Assembly: GCA_030668905.1 (NCBI GenBank)
Contig: DAOVEQ010000090.1
Coordinates: forward strand, 1-5,102
Origin: Thermococci archaeon
Lineage (GTDB): Archaea; Methanobacteriota_B; Thermococci; Methanofastidiosales; B48-G16
Direction: 5' to 3'
Length of the DNA: 5,102 nt
This document shows positions 1 through 5,087 of this stretch, in pieces. How positions within the stretch are numbered: position 1 is the stretch's first letter; each line of letters starts with the position of its first letter. The notes under the pieces are model-generated. The model ran no database searches and had not been told where the DNA came from. It was given only the letters and a program-made list of their open reading frames with translations. The position numbers and the translations under genes are program-made.

Positions 1-84
1 CTTTTGAAGGATGTTGAGCTGAATTCCTTAGAGTTACAACACAAAACGAAAGAAATTTGGGGGAAAAAGAGTGTATCTCATTGA
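1..84 (+). CDS. C-terminal end of a truncated upstream gene, possible antitoxin partner of the PIN protein
   Basis: A frame is open from the window edge for 27 codons and ends at TGA 82-84, overlapping the start of the PIN gene by 14 bases. The visible tail is charged and contains KTKEIWGKK near the end. The other two forward frames are stopped within the first 17-22 bases, so this is the only frame that can carry an upstream gene into the window. Small antitoxin genes commonly sit directly upstream of, and overlap, VapC-type PIN toxins, and their C-terminal tails wrap around the toxin; that is the reason for the guess. No DNA-binding domain is visible because the start lies outside the window, so family and function cannot be assigned, and a chance open frame of this length is possible. 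Confidence 0.4.
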   Translation, partial: LLKDVELNSLELQHKTKEIWGKKSVSH

Positions 85-490
85 TACTAACATCTTCTTA
101 GAAGTTTTATTAGGAAGAAAAAACAAAGATGAATGTATATCTTTGTTTAGAATGATTGAAAGAGGAGAGGTAAAAGCCTTTACAACTTCCTTTGTGATTC
201 ACTCCATAGAGGTAATAATGGATAACTTTAAGAAGATAAATGAGCTTAGAATATTTCTAGAAGTTATCGCTGAGTTTAAAGGGCTTGAGATTTATTCTAC
301 AGATATAAAAGATGAAATATTGGCTATAGATATGATGAAAGGAGGGTTGGACTTTGATGATGCACTTCAATCTTATATAGCAACAAAGCTTGGAGCAAAG
401 ATTGTCAGCTTTGATAAACACTTCGATAAAGTTAGAGGATTAGAGAGATTAATACCTAAAGATATTGTAAAAAATTCAAACGAACTATAG
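71..490 (+). CDS. PIN-domain ribonuclease, VapC-like toxin candidate
   Basis: The protein has 139 residues, normal for a single-domain VapC-like PIN nuclease, a Mg2+/Mn2+-dependent RNase fold. The acidic active-site positions are in the expected order: D5 in the N-terminal LIDTN motif, E47 in the second helix region (HSIEVI), D94/D96/D97 in GLDFDDAL, and D115 in the SFDKHF strand. All of the usual carboxylates are present, so it is predicted to be active. There is no signal peptide or membrane segment. The start is GTG, preceded at 59-64 by GGGGGA as a modest ribosome-binding site. A frame that may be its antitoxin overlaps the start by 14 bases. Seventy-two bases and a promoter-like element separate it from the KEOPS/ribosomal genes downstream, so it is probably an independent toxin-antitoxin-type unit. 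Alternatives are a housekeeping PIN RNase or an orphan toxin; the target RNA cannot be inferred. Confidence 0.85.
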   Translation: MYLIDTNIFLEVLLGRKNKDECISLFRMIERGEVKAFTTSFVIHSIEVIMDNFKKINELRIFLEVIAEFKGLEIYSTDIKDEILAIDMMKGGLDFDDALQSYIATKLGAKIVSFDKHFDKVRGLERLIPKDIVKNSNEL

Positions 491-500
491 AGGGAAAGAT

Positions 501-533
501 TGATGTGATAAATTACCTGGATCTATCATATCA
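501..533. repeat. Imperfect inverted repeat upstream of the tsaD TATA-like box
   Basis: The arm TGATGTGATA (501-510) and the arm TATCATATCA (524-533) are reverse complements at 9 of 10 positions. The one mismatch becomes a G-U pair in RNA. A 13-base loop separates the arms, and the right arm ends exactly where the TATA-like element begins. It could be an operator for a dimeric regulator acting on the Kae1 operon, or a weak RNA hairpin after the PIN gene. No T-tract follows the right arm, which argues against a terminator. AT-rich intergenic DNA produces such dyads by chance, so this is tentative. Confidence 0.35.
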
Positions 534-541
534 TATTTAAA
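534..541 (+). promoter_or_regulatory. Archaeal TATA-box candidate for the Kae1-Bud32 operon, leaderless start
   Basis: The sequence TATTTAAA is centred about 25-26 bases before the ATG at 563. Archaeal TATA boxes lie about 25-27 bases before the transcription start, so the predicted start falls on or next to the ATG. This agrees with the lack of any good Shine-Dalgarno match before that ATG (the nearest is a weak AGAGAG at 545-550). The inference is a leaderless mRNA. No convincing purine-rich BRE is seen upstream of the box. Confidence 0.5.
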
Positions 542-562
542 CTTAGAGAGATACTAAAATTA

Positions 563-1534
563 ATGATCTCCTTAGGAATAGAAAGCACTGCGCACACACT
601 TGGCGTTGGTATTGTGAACGAAAAAGAAGTTCTGGCTAATGAATCTTCTGTTTATTCTGGAAAAGGAATACATCCAAGAAAAGCGGCAGATCATCATGCC
701 GATGTCCTGAAAAACGTTCTTGACTCTGCATTAAAAAAGAGTAATGTTTCATTAGAAGATTTAGATATGATCAGTTTTTCGCAGGGACCTGGAATAGGAC
801 CATGTTTGAGAATAGGGGCTACAGCAGCGAGAACTCTTTCTTTAAGACTTAAAATACCGATTATAGGAGTCAATCACTGCGTGAGCCACATAGAGATAGG
901 AAAGTTTGCAACAGAGGCGAAGGATCCGGTAACATTGTACGTCTCTGGAGGAAACACACAGATAATAGCATACGTTGCCAAAAGATACAGAATTTTTGGA
1001 GAAACGCTGGATATAGGTATAGGGAATATGCAGGATATCTTTGGAAGGACATTGGAGTTAAAATTCCCGTGCGGAAAAGAGATAGATATTCTAGTTGCGC
1101 ACGGAAAGAAATATCTACACCTTCCTTATACAATAAAGGGGATGGATTTTTCCTTTACTGGTGTATTGACAGAGGCATTGAAATATATAGAAAAAGAGAA
1201 AAAGGAAGATATTGCGTTTTCGCTTATGGAAACTGCCTTTTCTACGGTAGTGGAGGCTTCAGAAAGAGCTTTAGCCCATACAGGAAAAAAAGAGTTGCTT
1301 TTAACAGGAGGTATAGCTGCTTCACCAAGACTCAGAGAAATGTGTGAAATAATGTGCGACGAAAGAGAAAATAAATTTTATGTGCCGCCATTTGATCTGT
1401 GCAGAGACAACGGAGCCATGATTGCGTATCATGGTTTGATAGAGTATAAGAGTGGAAAAAGAATGAAACTCGAAGATACGGTAGTAAAACAAAAATGGAG
1501 AACGGATGAGGTGGAGGTCACATGGTTATCATAG
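563..1534 (+). CDS. kae1: KEOPS subunit Kae1, tRNA N6-adenosine threonylcarbamoyltransferase
   Basis: Kae1 (the archaeal/eukaryotic TsaD) transfers the threonylcarbamoyl group from threonylcarbamoyl-AMP to A37 of ANN-decoding tRNAs, working with Bud32, Pcc1 and Cgi121 in the KEOPS complex. The 323 residues match the family's usual length without a fused kinase. Visible motifs are the N-terminal ASKHA strand LGIESTA (4-10), FSQGPGIGP (72-80), the metal-binding NHCVSHIE (H105, H109), YVSGGNTQ (Y126, nucleotide-binding glycines 129-130), GETLDIGIGN (146-155), KGMDFSFTG (192-200), LTGGIAASPRLREM (247-260) and CRDNGAMIA (D282). H105, H109, Y126 and D282 correspond to the metal ligands known from archaeal Kae1, so it should be active. 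The ATG has no ribosome-binding site but a well-placed TATA-like box, suggesting a leaderless transcript. Its 3' end overlaps the bud32 start by 13 bases. It is cytoplasmic, with no sign of truncation. Confidence 0.96.
   Translation: MISLGIESTAHTLGVGIVNEKEVLANESSVYSGKGIHPRKAADHHADVLKNVLDSALKKSNVSLEDLDMISFSQGPGIGPCLRIGATAARTLSLRLKIPIIGVNHCVSHIEIGKFATEAKDPVTLYVSGGNTQIIAYVAKRYRIFGETLDIGIGNMQDIFGRTLELKFPCGKEIDILVAHGKKYLHLPYTIKGMDFSFTGVLTEALKYIEKEKKEDIAFSLMETAFSTVVEASERALAHTGKKELLLTGGIAASPRLREMCEIMCDERENKFYVPPFDLCRDNGAMIAYHGLIEYKSGKRMKLEDTVVKQKWRTDEVEVTWLS
1508..1513 (+). promoter_or_regulatory. Ribosome-binding site for bud32
   Basis: GAGGTG lies 8 bases before the ATG at 1522, inside the last codons of kae1. 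It matches the archaeal 16S 3' end. A second copy, GGAGGT at 1513-1518, is only 3 bases from the ATG and is less well placed. The location inside kae1 supports reinitiation coupled to Kae1 translation and supports the chosen start. Confidence 0.6.
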
Positions 1535-2196
1535 GAAGGGGTGCAGAAGCTATTCTCGAGATGAAGGATTTTAAAGATCTCTATTTTCCCAGCAAAGATC
1601 TGAAAATAGAAATTGTAATCAAAAAAAGAATCAAGAAAGGATATCGCATCAAAGAAATAGATCTCCATCTGCGAAGATCCAGAACTATCCTGGAATCAAG
1701 ACTTATGCATGAGGCCAAAAAATATGTGAGAACTCCTACCCTCTTCGAGATAGATCCTGATGAATGCTATATTGTTATGGAGTACATAGAAGGGGATAGG
1801 GTAAAAGAACTTCTTGAAAAGATTAATTCTGAAAAAAGAGAGAAGGTATGCTTCAAAATAGGAGACATGGTCGGAAAATTGCATAAAAATGGCATTATTC
1901 ACGGAGATCTGACTACTTCCAATATGATCTATAAATTTAACGAGATATATCTTATAGATTTCGGGCTCGGAGAGTTTTCCAGGGAGCTAGAAAAGCAGGG
2001 AGTAGATATGCACCTATTGAAAGAAGCTCTACAATCTACACATTACAAATATTTTTTGGAGGATTTTGAAACTGTGATGGAAGGATATGAATATATTGTC
2101 GGAAATGAAAAAAAGAAGGAGATTCTAAAGAGGATAAATGAGATAGAAAAGAGGGGGAGATATGTCAGAAGAGATAGTCTTTATAACAAGCAATGA
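1522..2196 (+). CDS. bud32: KEOPS subunit Bud32, atypical small Ser/Thr kinase/ATPase
   Basis: Bud32 is the minimal RIO-like kinase of KEOPS; it acts mainly as an ATPase that supports Kae1 turnover in t6A synthesis. The protein has 224 residues. The glycine loop is IIGRGAEA (3-10). The family signature with the catalytic lysine is IKKRIKKGYR (K34), followed by an RRSR...ESRLMHEA helix (51-65). The hinge region is VMEYIEG (85-91). The catalytic loop is HGDLTTSN (D129, N134), and the metal-binding motif is DFG (146-148). As in other Bud32 proteins, the activation segment and most of the C-lobe are missing. It ends in a short basic tail, RGRYVRR (211-217), equivalent to the RGRKR-like tail of the family. 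It is unfused but overlaps kae1 by 13 bases; its last 11 residues are encoded in a 35-base overlap with the next gene. Both overlaps suggest coupled translation with stoichiometric partners. Confidence 0.95.
   Translation: MVIIGRGAEAILEMKDFKDLYFPSKDLKIEIVIKKRIKKGYRIKEIDLHLRRSRTILESRLMHEAKKYVRTPTLFEIDPDECYIVMEYIEGDRVKELLEKINSEKREKVCFKIGDMVGKLHKNGIIHGDLTTSNMIYKFNEIYLIDFGLGEFSRELEKQGVDMHLLKEALQSTHYKYFLEDFETVMEGYEYIVGNEKKKEILKRINEIEKRGRYVRRDSLYNKQ
2153..2159 (+). promoter_or_regulatory. Purine-rich ribosome-binding site for the nucleotide pyrophosphatase
   Basis: GGGGGAG lies 2 bases before the ATG at 2162, inside bud32. No other plausible start codon precedes the conserved FITSNENKF motif, so this site and the ATG at 2162 fix the start and make the 35-base overlap with bud32 real. 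The spacing is shorter than ideal. Confidence 0.5.
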
Positions 2197-2713
2197 AAAC
2201 AAGTTCAGGGAAGCAGAAAATCTTATAAATCCATTGGGATTTAATCTAATCCAGAAAAATCCGGGATACCCAGAGATACAGACCTCTTCTTTAGAAGAAG
2301 TGGTTAGATATGGGATAAGATACTTGAAGGATAGATTAGATATCTTTTTTATGGAAGATTCTGGTTTATTTATAAAAAGTCTGAACAATTTTCCAGGAGT
2401 TTACTCTAAATTTGTATTCACCACAATAGGAAACGAGGGTATTTTAAAGCTCATGGAAAAAACTGAGAATAGAAATGCTGTTTTTAGAACGGTGGTAGGA
2501 TTCTATGATGGCAAAGCAAAAATTTTTAAAGGGAAATGTGAAGGGATGATAGCTAACGAAACTAAAGGCGATCATGGATTTGGATACGATCCAATATTCA
2601 TTCCTCATGGCAGCGAGAAAACATTTGGAGAAATGAAAACCGGAGAAAAGAATCAGTATTCTCACAGAGGAAAAGCCTTAAAAAGTTTCATTCAGTATTT
2701 AAAACAGAGGTGA
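2162..2713 (+). CDS. XTP/dITP pyrophosphatase, RdgB/HAM1 family
   Basis: This enzyme hydrolyses deaminated purine nucleoside triphosphates (ITP/dITP, XTP/dXTP) to the monophosphate and pyrophosphate, keeping them out of RNA and DNA. The 183 residues fit the family (about 180-200). Motifs in order: the nucleotide-binding [10 protein letters not shown] (10-19), [18 protein letters not shown] (65-82) containing the catalytic acidic D66, FRTVVGF (108-114), the purine-recognition GFGYDPIF (139-146), TFGEM (154-158), [12 protein letters not shown] (162-173). All are intact. EDSGL instead of the common xDTGL is a conservative change. It is cytoplasmic. It starts 35 bases inside bud32 and ends 4 bases before the uS15 gene, whose ribosome-binding site overlaps its stop. 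A nucleotide-sanitation gene next to KEOPS genes suggests shared housekeeping expression more than a direct mechanistic link. Confidence 0.95.
   Translation: MSEEIVFITSNENKFREAENLINPLGFNLIQKNPGYPEIQTSSLEEVVRYGIRYLKDRLDIFFMEDSGLFIKSLNNFPGVYSKFVFTTIGNEGILKLMEKTENRNAVFRTVVGFYDGKAKIFKGKCEGMIANETKGDHGFGYDPIFIPHGSEKTFGEMKTGEKNQYSHRGKALKSFIQYLKQR
2707..2713 (+). promoter_or_regulatory. Strong Shine-Dalgarno for uS15
   Basis: GAGGTGA is a full-length match to the archaeal 16S 3' end and contains the stop codon of the upstream pyrophosphatase gene. It is 4 bases before the ATG at 2718. The geometry favours termination-reinitiation and efficient translation of the ribosomal protein. Confidence 0.75.
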
Positions 2714-2717
2714 AAAA

Positions 2718-3173
2718 ATGGCAAGAATGCACTCAAGAAAGAAAGGAAAGTCAGGATCAAAGCATCCTCCAAAAATGTTTCCTCCCACATGGCTGGAATG
2801 CAGTAAAGAGGAGATAGAGGCATTAGTTGTCAAATTAGGGAAGAAAGGAGTTTCTCCAGGTCTTATAGGTATAACATTGAGAGACCAGTATGGGATCCCC
2901 AATGTAAAGCTTATCACCGGTAAAAAGGTGACAGATATCCTGGAAGAGAATGGCATGAAACCAAAATATCCTGAAGACCTTTTAAATTTGATAAAAAAAG
3001 CTGTTGAGATAAGAAAACATCTAGAAGAAAACAAAAAAGATTATCATTCCAAAAGAGGTCTGGAGTTGACAGAGTCTAAGATAAGGAGGCTTGTAAAATA
3101 TTATAGAAGAACAAAAAAACTTCCAAAAGATTGGAGATACGATCCAGAGCAGGCTGTACTCATTGTAAGGTGA
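2718..3173 (+). CDS. rps15: 30S ribosomal protein uS15 (archaeal S15)
   Basis: This protein binds the central domain of 16S rRNA early in 30S assembly. At 151 residues it has the archaeal/eukaryotic length, not the ~89-residue bacterial form. The N-terminal extension [18 protein letters not shown] is characteristic of archaeal S15. It is followed by a helical segment, [21 protein letters not shown] (29-49), and then the bacterial-like S15 core with the rRNA-binding region [25 protein letters not shown] at residues 107-131. The C-terminus [15 protein letters not shown] is also typical. It is highly basic, as expected. It sits 4 bases after the pyrophosphatase and 4 bases before the nuclease gene. 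Adjacency of uS15 to a RecJ-like gene is a recurrent archaeal arrangement. Confidence 0.97.
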   Translation: MARMHSRKKGKSGSKHPPKMFPPTWLECSKEEIEALVVKLGKKGVSPGLIGITLRDQYGIPNVKLITGKKVTDILEENGMKPKYPEDLLNLIKKAVEIRKHLEENKKDYHSKRGLELTESKIRRLVKYYRRTKKLPKDWRYDPEQAVLIVR

Positions 3174-3174
3174 T
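3168..3174 (+). promoter_or_regulatory. Shine-Dalgarno deciding the TTG start of the nuclease gene
   Basis: AGGTGAT overlaps the uS15 stop and lies 3 bases before TTG 3178. The reading frame is closed by TAA at 3166-3168, and no ATG or GTG occurs before the essential SHKDTDG motif region, so TTG at 3178 is the only sensible start. Confidence 0.65.
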
Positions 3175-3177
3175 TTA

Positions 3178-4506
3178 TTGGAGAATATTCAAAAGAAAGC
3201 AGCCGAAATTGCCTCTTTTTTTTTAAATAATCTCTCCAAGTTCGATAAGGTGTATATAGTTTCTCATAAGGATACGGATGGGATTACTGCATGTGCCTTG
3301 CTGTACCTTACACTAACCCGTTTTAAGAAAGTGGAGACAAGAATAATATCTCAGATATACTTAAAAACTTTAGACGAAATAAAAAATGAAGTAGGCGATA
3401 ATTTAGTCGTGTTTTCCGATCTAGGAAGTAGTTTCTGTAGAGAAATCTCTGAAAAATTCAGGTATTATATTATTCTGGATCATCATCCTGTAAAAGATTG
3501 TAAAAAGAATATTCTTAACCCCCATCTTTTTGGATACAACGGCGCATACGATCTTTCTGGTGCTGGAGCTGCTTACTTCTTTTGCAAAAACCTTTACCCC
3601 GAGATAAAGAAATACAGTTATTTGGCGATCGTCGGCGCGATAGGCGACAAACAGAACGATCCATTCCAGAACTTAAACTTAGAGATAATCGAAGAAGGAA
3701 AAGGTGTCTTTGAGAAATATGGAAAAAATGTTTTCATTGAAAATATTGAGGACGATCTCAGAGATGGAGAGTACTTCTCTTCCTTAGTAAACGCCTGCGG
3801 AACGCTAAACAAAGCAGATTTAGGGCTTCAAGTCTGTATCCAGAACAAAGAAGCTATAAAAAAGGCTAAAGAGATATTCAAAAAGTATGACGAGGAATTA
3901 AATACAGCTTTAAAGCACTTCCTGGAAAACAAAGACAAAATAATCGAAGAAAATAAGGAAAGATCTGTATATTTCATAGTTTCCGATATGAAAAGAAGTC
4001 TAACTGGTCCACTTTCTACACTTTTGATTAAAGTTTTTAACGATAAGCCTGTAATTGTTATATCGAAAAGAAATAATCTAAAAATATCTGCTAGAGGAAC
4101 AAAAAAACTTGTATCTCAAGGATTACATTTAGGAGAAGCTTTAAAAATAGCAGTGGGTAGAAAAGGAGAAGGAGGGGGTCACGATATCGCTTCTGGAGCT
4201 GTTTACAATGGAGAGATCGAAGAATTCATGGAGAAAGTGGATTTTGAAATAAAGAAACAGTTTAAGAAAAGATTTTTGATAGAAGGAGAGATTATAATCA
4301 ATTACGAAGATGAGGAAACCGCTGCATCAACAGCAGAAGCTGTAAACGTAGACAATGAGAAACCTTTAAAAGCCACTCTGATAGAAAGTTATAATAACAA
4401 GAACGAATTTATAACTCTGATAAAATCAGAGAATATAGGTACCTTTAAAAATGTGATTGATGATATGCTTGTCTGCATTAAATCTTCTGAAATAATGAAG
4501 GAGTGA
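3178..4506 (+). CDS. RecJ/GAN-type DHH-DHHA1 phosphoesterase fused to a C-terminal Pcc1-like KEOPS domain
   Basis: The 442-residue protein has two parts. Residues 1 to ~360 form a RecJ-like single-strand nuclease. Motif I is SHKDTDG (D32, D34), motif II is VFSDLGSS (D81), motif III is LDHHP (D101, H102, H103) and motif IV is GAIGD (D157). The DHHA1 domain carries RKGEGGGHDIASGA with the GGGH substrate loop at 332-335. All catalytic metal ligands are present. Archaeal members of this family include GAN, a GINS-associated component of the CMG helicase, and RNA-acting RecJ proteins. Residues ~365-442 resemble Pcc1 (separate entry), the KEOPS subunit that binds Kae1 and dimerises the complex. The frame is continuous with no stop at the junction. 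The start is TTG with AGGTGAT 3 bases upstream. The gene lies between the uS15 and eS1 genes, where a separate pcc1 often occurs in archaea. The domain reading is by eye; the fusion and its effect are inference. Confidence 0.9.
   Translation: MENIQKKAAEIASFFLNNLSKFDKVYIVSHKDTDGITACALLYLTLTRFKKVETRIISQIYLKTLDEIKNEVGDNLVVFSDLGSSFCREISEKFRYYIILDHHPVKDCKKNILNPHLFGYNGAYDLSGAGAAYFFCKNLYPEIKKYSYLAIVGAIGDKQNDPFQNLNLEIIEEGKGVFEKYGKNVFIENIEDDLRDGEYFSSLVNACGTLNKADLGLQVCIQNKEAIKKAKEIFKKYDEELNTALKHFLENKDKIIEENKERSVYFIVSDMKRSLTGPLSTLLIKVFNDKPVIVISKRNNLKISARGTKKLVSQGLHLGEALKIAVGRKGEGGGHDIASGAVYNGEIEEFMEKVDFEIKKQFKKRFLIEGEIIINYEDEETAASTAEAVNVDNEKPLKATLIESYNNKNEFITLIKSENIGTFKNVIDDMLVCIKSSEIMKE
3216..3224 (+). 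terminator. T9 tract, possible intragenic archaeal terminator/attenuator after uS15
   Basis: Nine consecutive T residues occur on the non-template strand, 43 bases after the uS15 stop and inside codons 13-16 of the nuclease gene (S-F-F-L). This is the longest T run I see in the window. Archaeal RNA polymerase terminates at oligo-T tracts without needing a hairpin, so part of the transcription could stop here, giving more uS15 than nuclease mRNA. Active translation of the nuclease would counter this. It may also simply encode phenylalanines. Confidence 0.3.
4270..4503 (+). other. pcc1-like: Pcc1-like KEOPS domain at the C-terminus of the nuclease
   Basis: Residues 365-442 of the nuclease protein fit the Pcc1 layout and length (~80 residues). 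A first strand (FLIEGEIIINYED) leads into a helix (EETAASTAEAVNVDNEKP). Two strands follow (KATLIESYNN and NEFITLIKSEN), then a final helix (IGTFKNVIDDMLVCIKSSEIM). The pattern of strand, E-E-A-rich helix, N/D-x-K-P turn and a last helix of the type lgtfkn-iddml-ik is what Pcc1 proteins show. In KEOPS, Pcc1 dimerises and docks on Kae1, and both Kae1 and Bud32 are encoded just upstream. In-frame potential starts at ATG 4228 (GGAGAGATC at 4210-4218) and TTG 4276 could yield a free Pcc1, but neither is strong. Confidence 0.75.
4498..4506 (+). promoter_or_regulatory. Shine-Dalgarno for eS1, fixing the ATG at 4512
   Basis: AAGGAGTGA overlaps the TGA stop of the nuclease gene and lies 5 bases before ATG 4512. 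An in-frame GTG at 4503 falls inside this Shine-Dalgarno element and would add only three residues, so ATG 4512 giving MAKRTV is preferred. Confidence 0.7.
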
Positions 4507-4511
4507 AAAAT

Positions 4512-5087
4512 ATGGCAAAAAGAACTGTAAGAAAAAAAGATCCATGGAAATTGAAGAAATGGTATAGTGTTTATGCTCCACAGATATTTGGAAATCAAAA
4601 AATAGCGGATATACCCGCTACAGAGCCTGAACAGATACTTGACAGAGTAATAGAGATCACACTGAGGGATCTCACAGGTGATTTCACTAAAAACCATGTA
4701 AAATTGTTTTTTAAGATAAAAGAAGTTAAGGGAAACAATGCATACACAGAATTGAAAAAACAGGAACTTCTGAGATCCTACATGAGATCACAGGTCAGGA
4801 GAAACACGACAAAAGTGGAAAATATTATGGATATAGAGACAAAGGACGGTAGAAAAGCGAGAGTTCAGATAACTGCTATCACTGCTAAAAGGATTCAGCA
4901 ATCTCAGGAAAGAGAGATCAGAAGCATAATGGAAAAGATCGTTACCCGAGAAGCTGGTGCCAAGGATCTCGAACAATTCGTTCTAGAACTTGTGCTCGGA
5001 AAAATAGCATCTGCAGCTTACAGGGAAGCTAAGAATGTCTATCCGCTGAAAAGAGTGGAGATCTCAAAGACAAAAATATTTGCTTAG
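4512..5087 (+). CDS. rps3ae: 30S ribosomal protein eS1 (S3Ae)
   Basis: eS1 is an archaeal/eukaryotic small-subunit protein near the mRNA exit and platform region; bacteria have no homologue, so it is diagnostic for the lineage. With the ATG chosen here it has 191 residues, near the family's usual ~190-220. Recognisable blocks are the basic N-terminus MAKRTVRKKDPWKLKKWY, the segment VYAPQIFG (19-26), the TLRDLTGDFTKNHVKLFFKI region (50-69), SYMRSQVRRNTTKVENIMD (89-107), DGRKARVQITAITAKRI, and the conserved C-terminal YPLKRVEISKTKIF. The start is set by AAGGAGTGA 5 bases upstream. The gene follows the nuclease-Pcc1 gene by 5 bases and is probably coupled to it. The last base of its TAG stop appears to be the first base of a tRNA gene. 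Confidence 0.96.
   Translation: MAKRTVRKKDPWKLKKWYSVYAPQIFGNQKIADIPATEPEQILDRVIEITLRDLTGDFTKNHVKLFFKIKEVKGNNAYTELKKQELLRSYMRSQVRRNTTKVENIMDIETKDGRKARVQITAITAKRIQQSQEREIRSIMEKIVTREAGAKDLEQFVLELVLGKIASAAYREAKNVYPLKRVEISKTKIFA

Noticed and set aside
870..1133. Antisense open frame opposite kae1, and similar ones opposite the other genes
   Set aside because: These are shadows of strongly conserved genes in AT-rich DNA. Their translations are rich in F, S and I, have no recognisable motif, and lack convincing start signals.
1507..1534. Programmed frameshift joining Kae1 and Bud32 into one protein
   Set aside because: The frames overlap only from 1510 to 1531. No slippery heptamer is present, and bud32 has its own ATG with a well-placed GAGGTG.
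2048..2056. T6 runs in bud32 (about 2050) and in the pyrophosphatase gene (about 2345) as terminators
   Set aside because: They are short, lie deep inside conserved coding sequence, and six-base T runs are expected at this AT content. Only the T9 tract has a meaningful position relative to a gene end.
2694..2704. TATA-like AGTATTTAAAA just before the uS15 gene
   Set aside because: It is only about 20 bases from the ATG, so transcription would start inside the uS15 coding region and lose the start codon. It is better read as the codons for QYLKQ of the pyrophosphatase.
4503..4505. GTG as the start of eS1
   Set aside because: It lies inside the Shine-Dalgarno element and the preceding gene's stop; ATG 4512 has correct spacing and gives the family's normal N-terminus.
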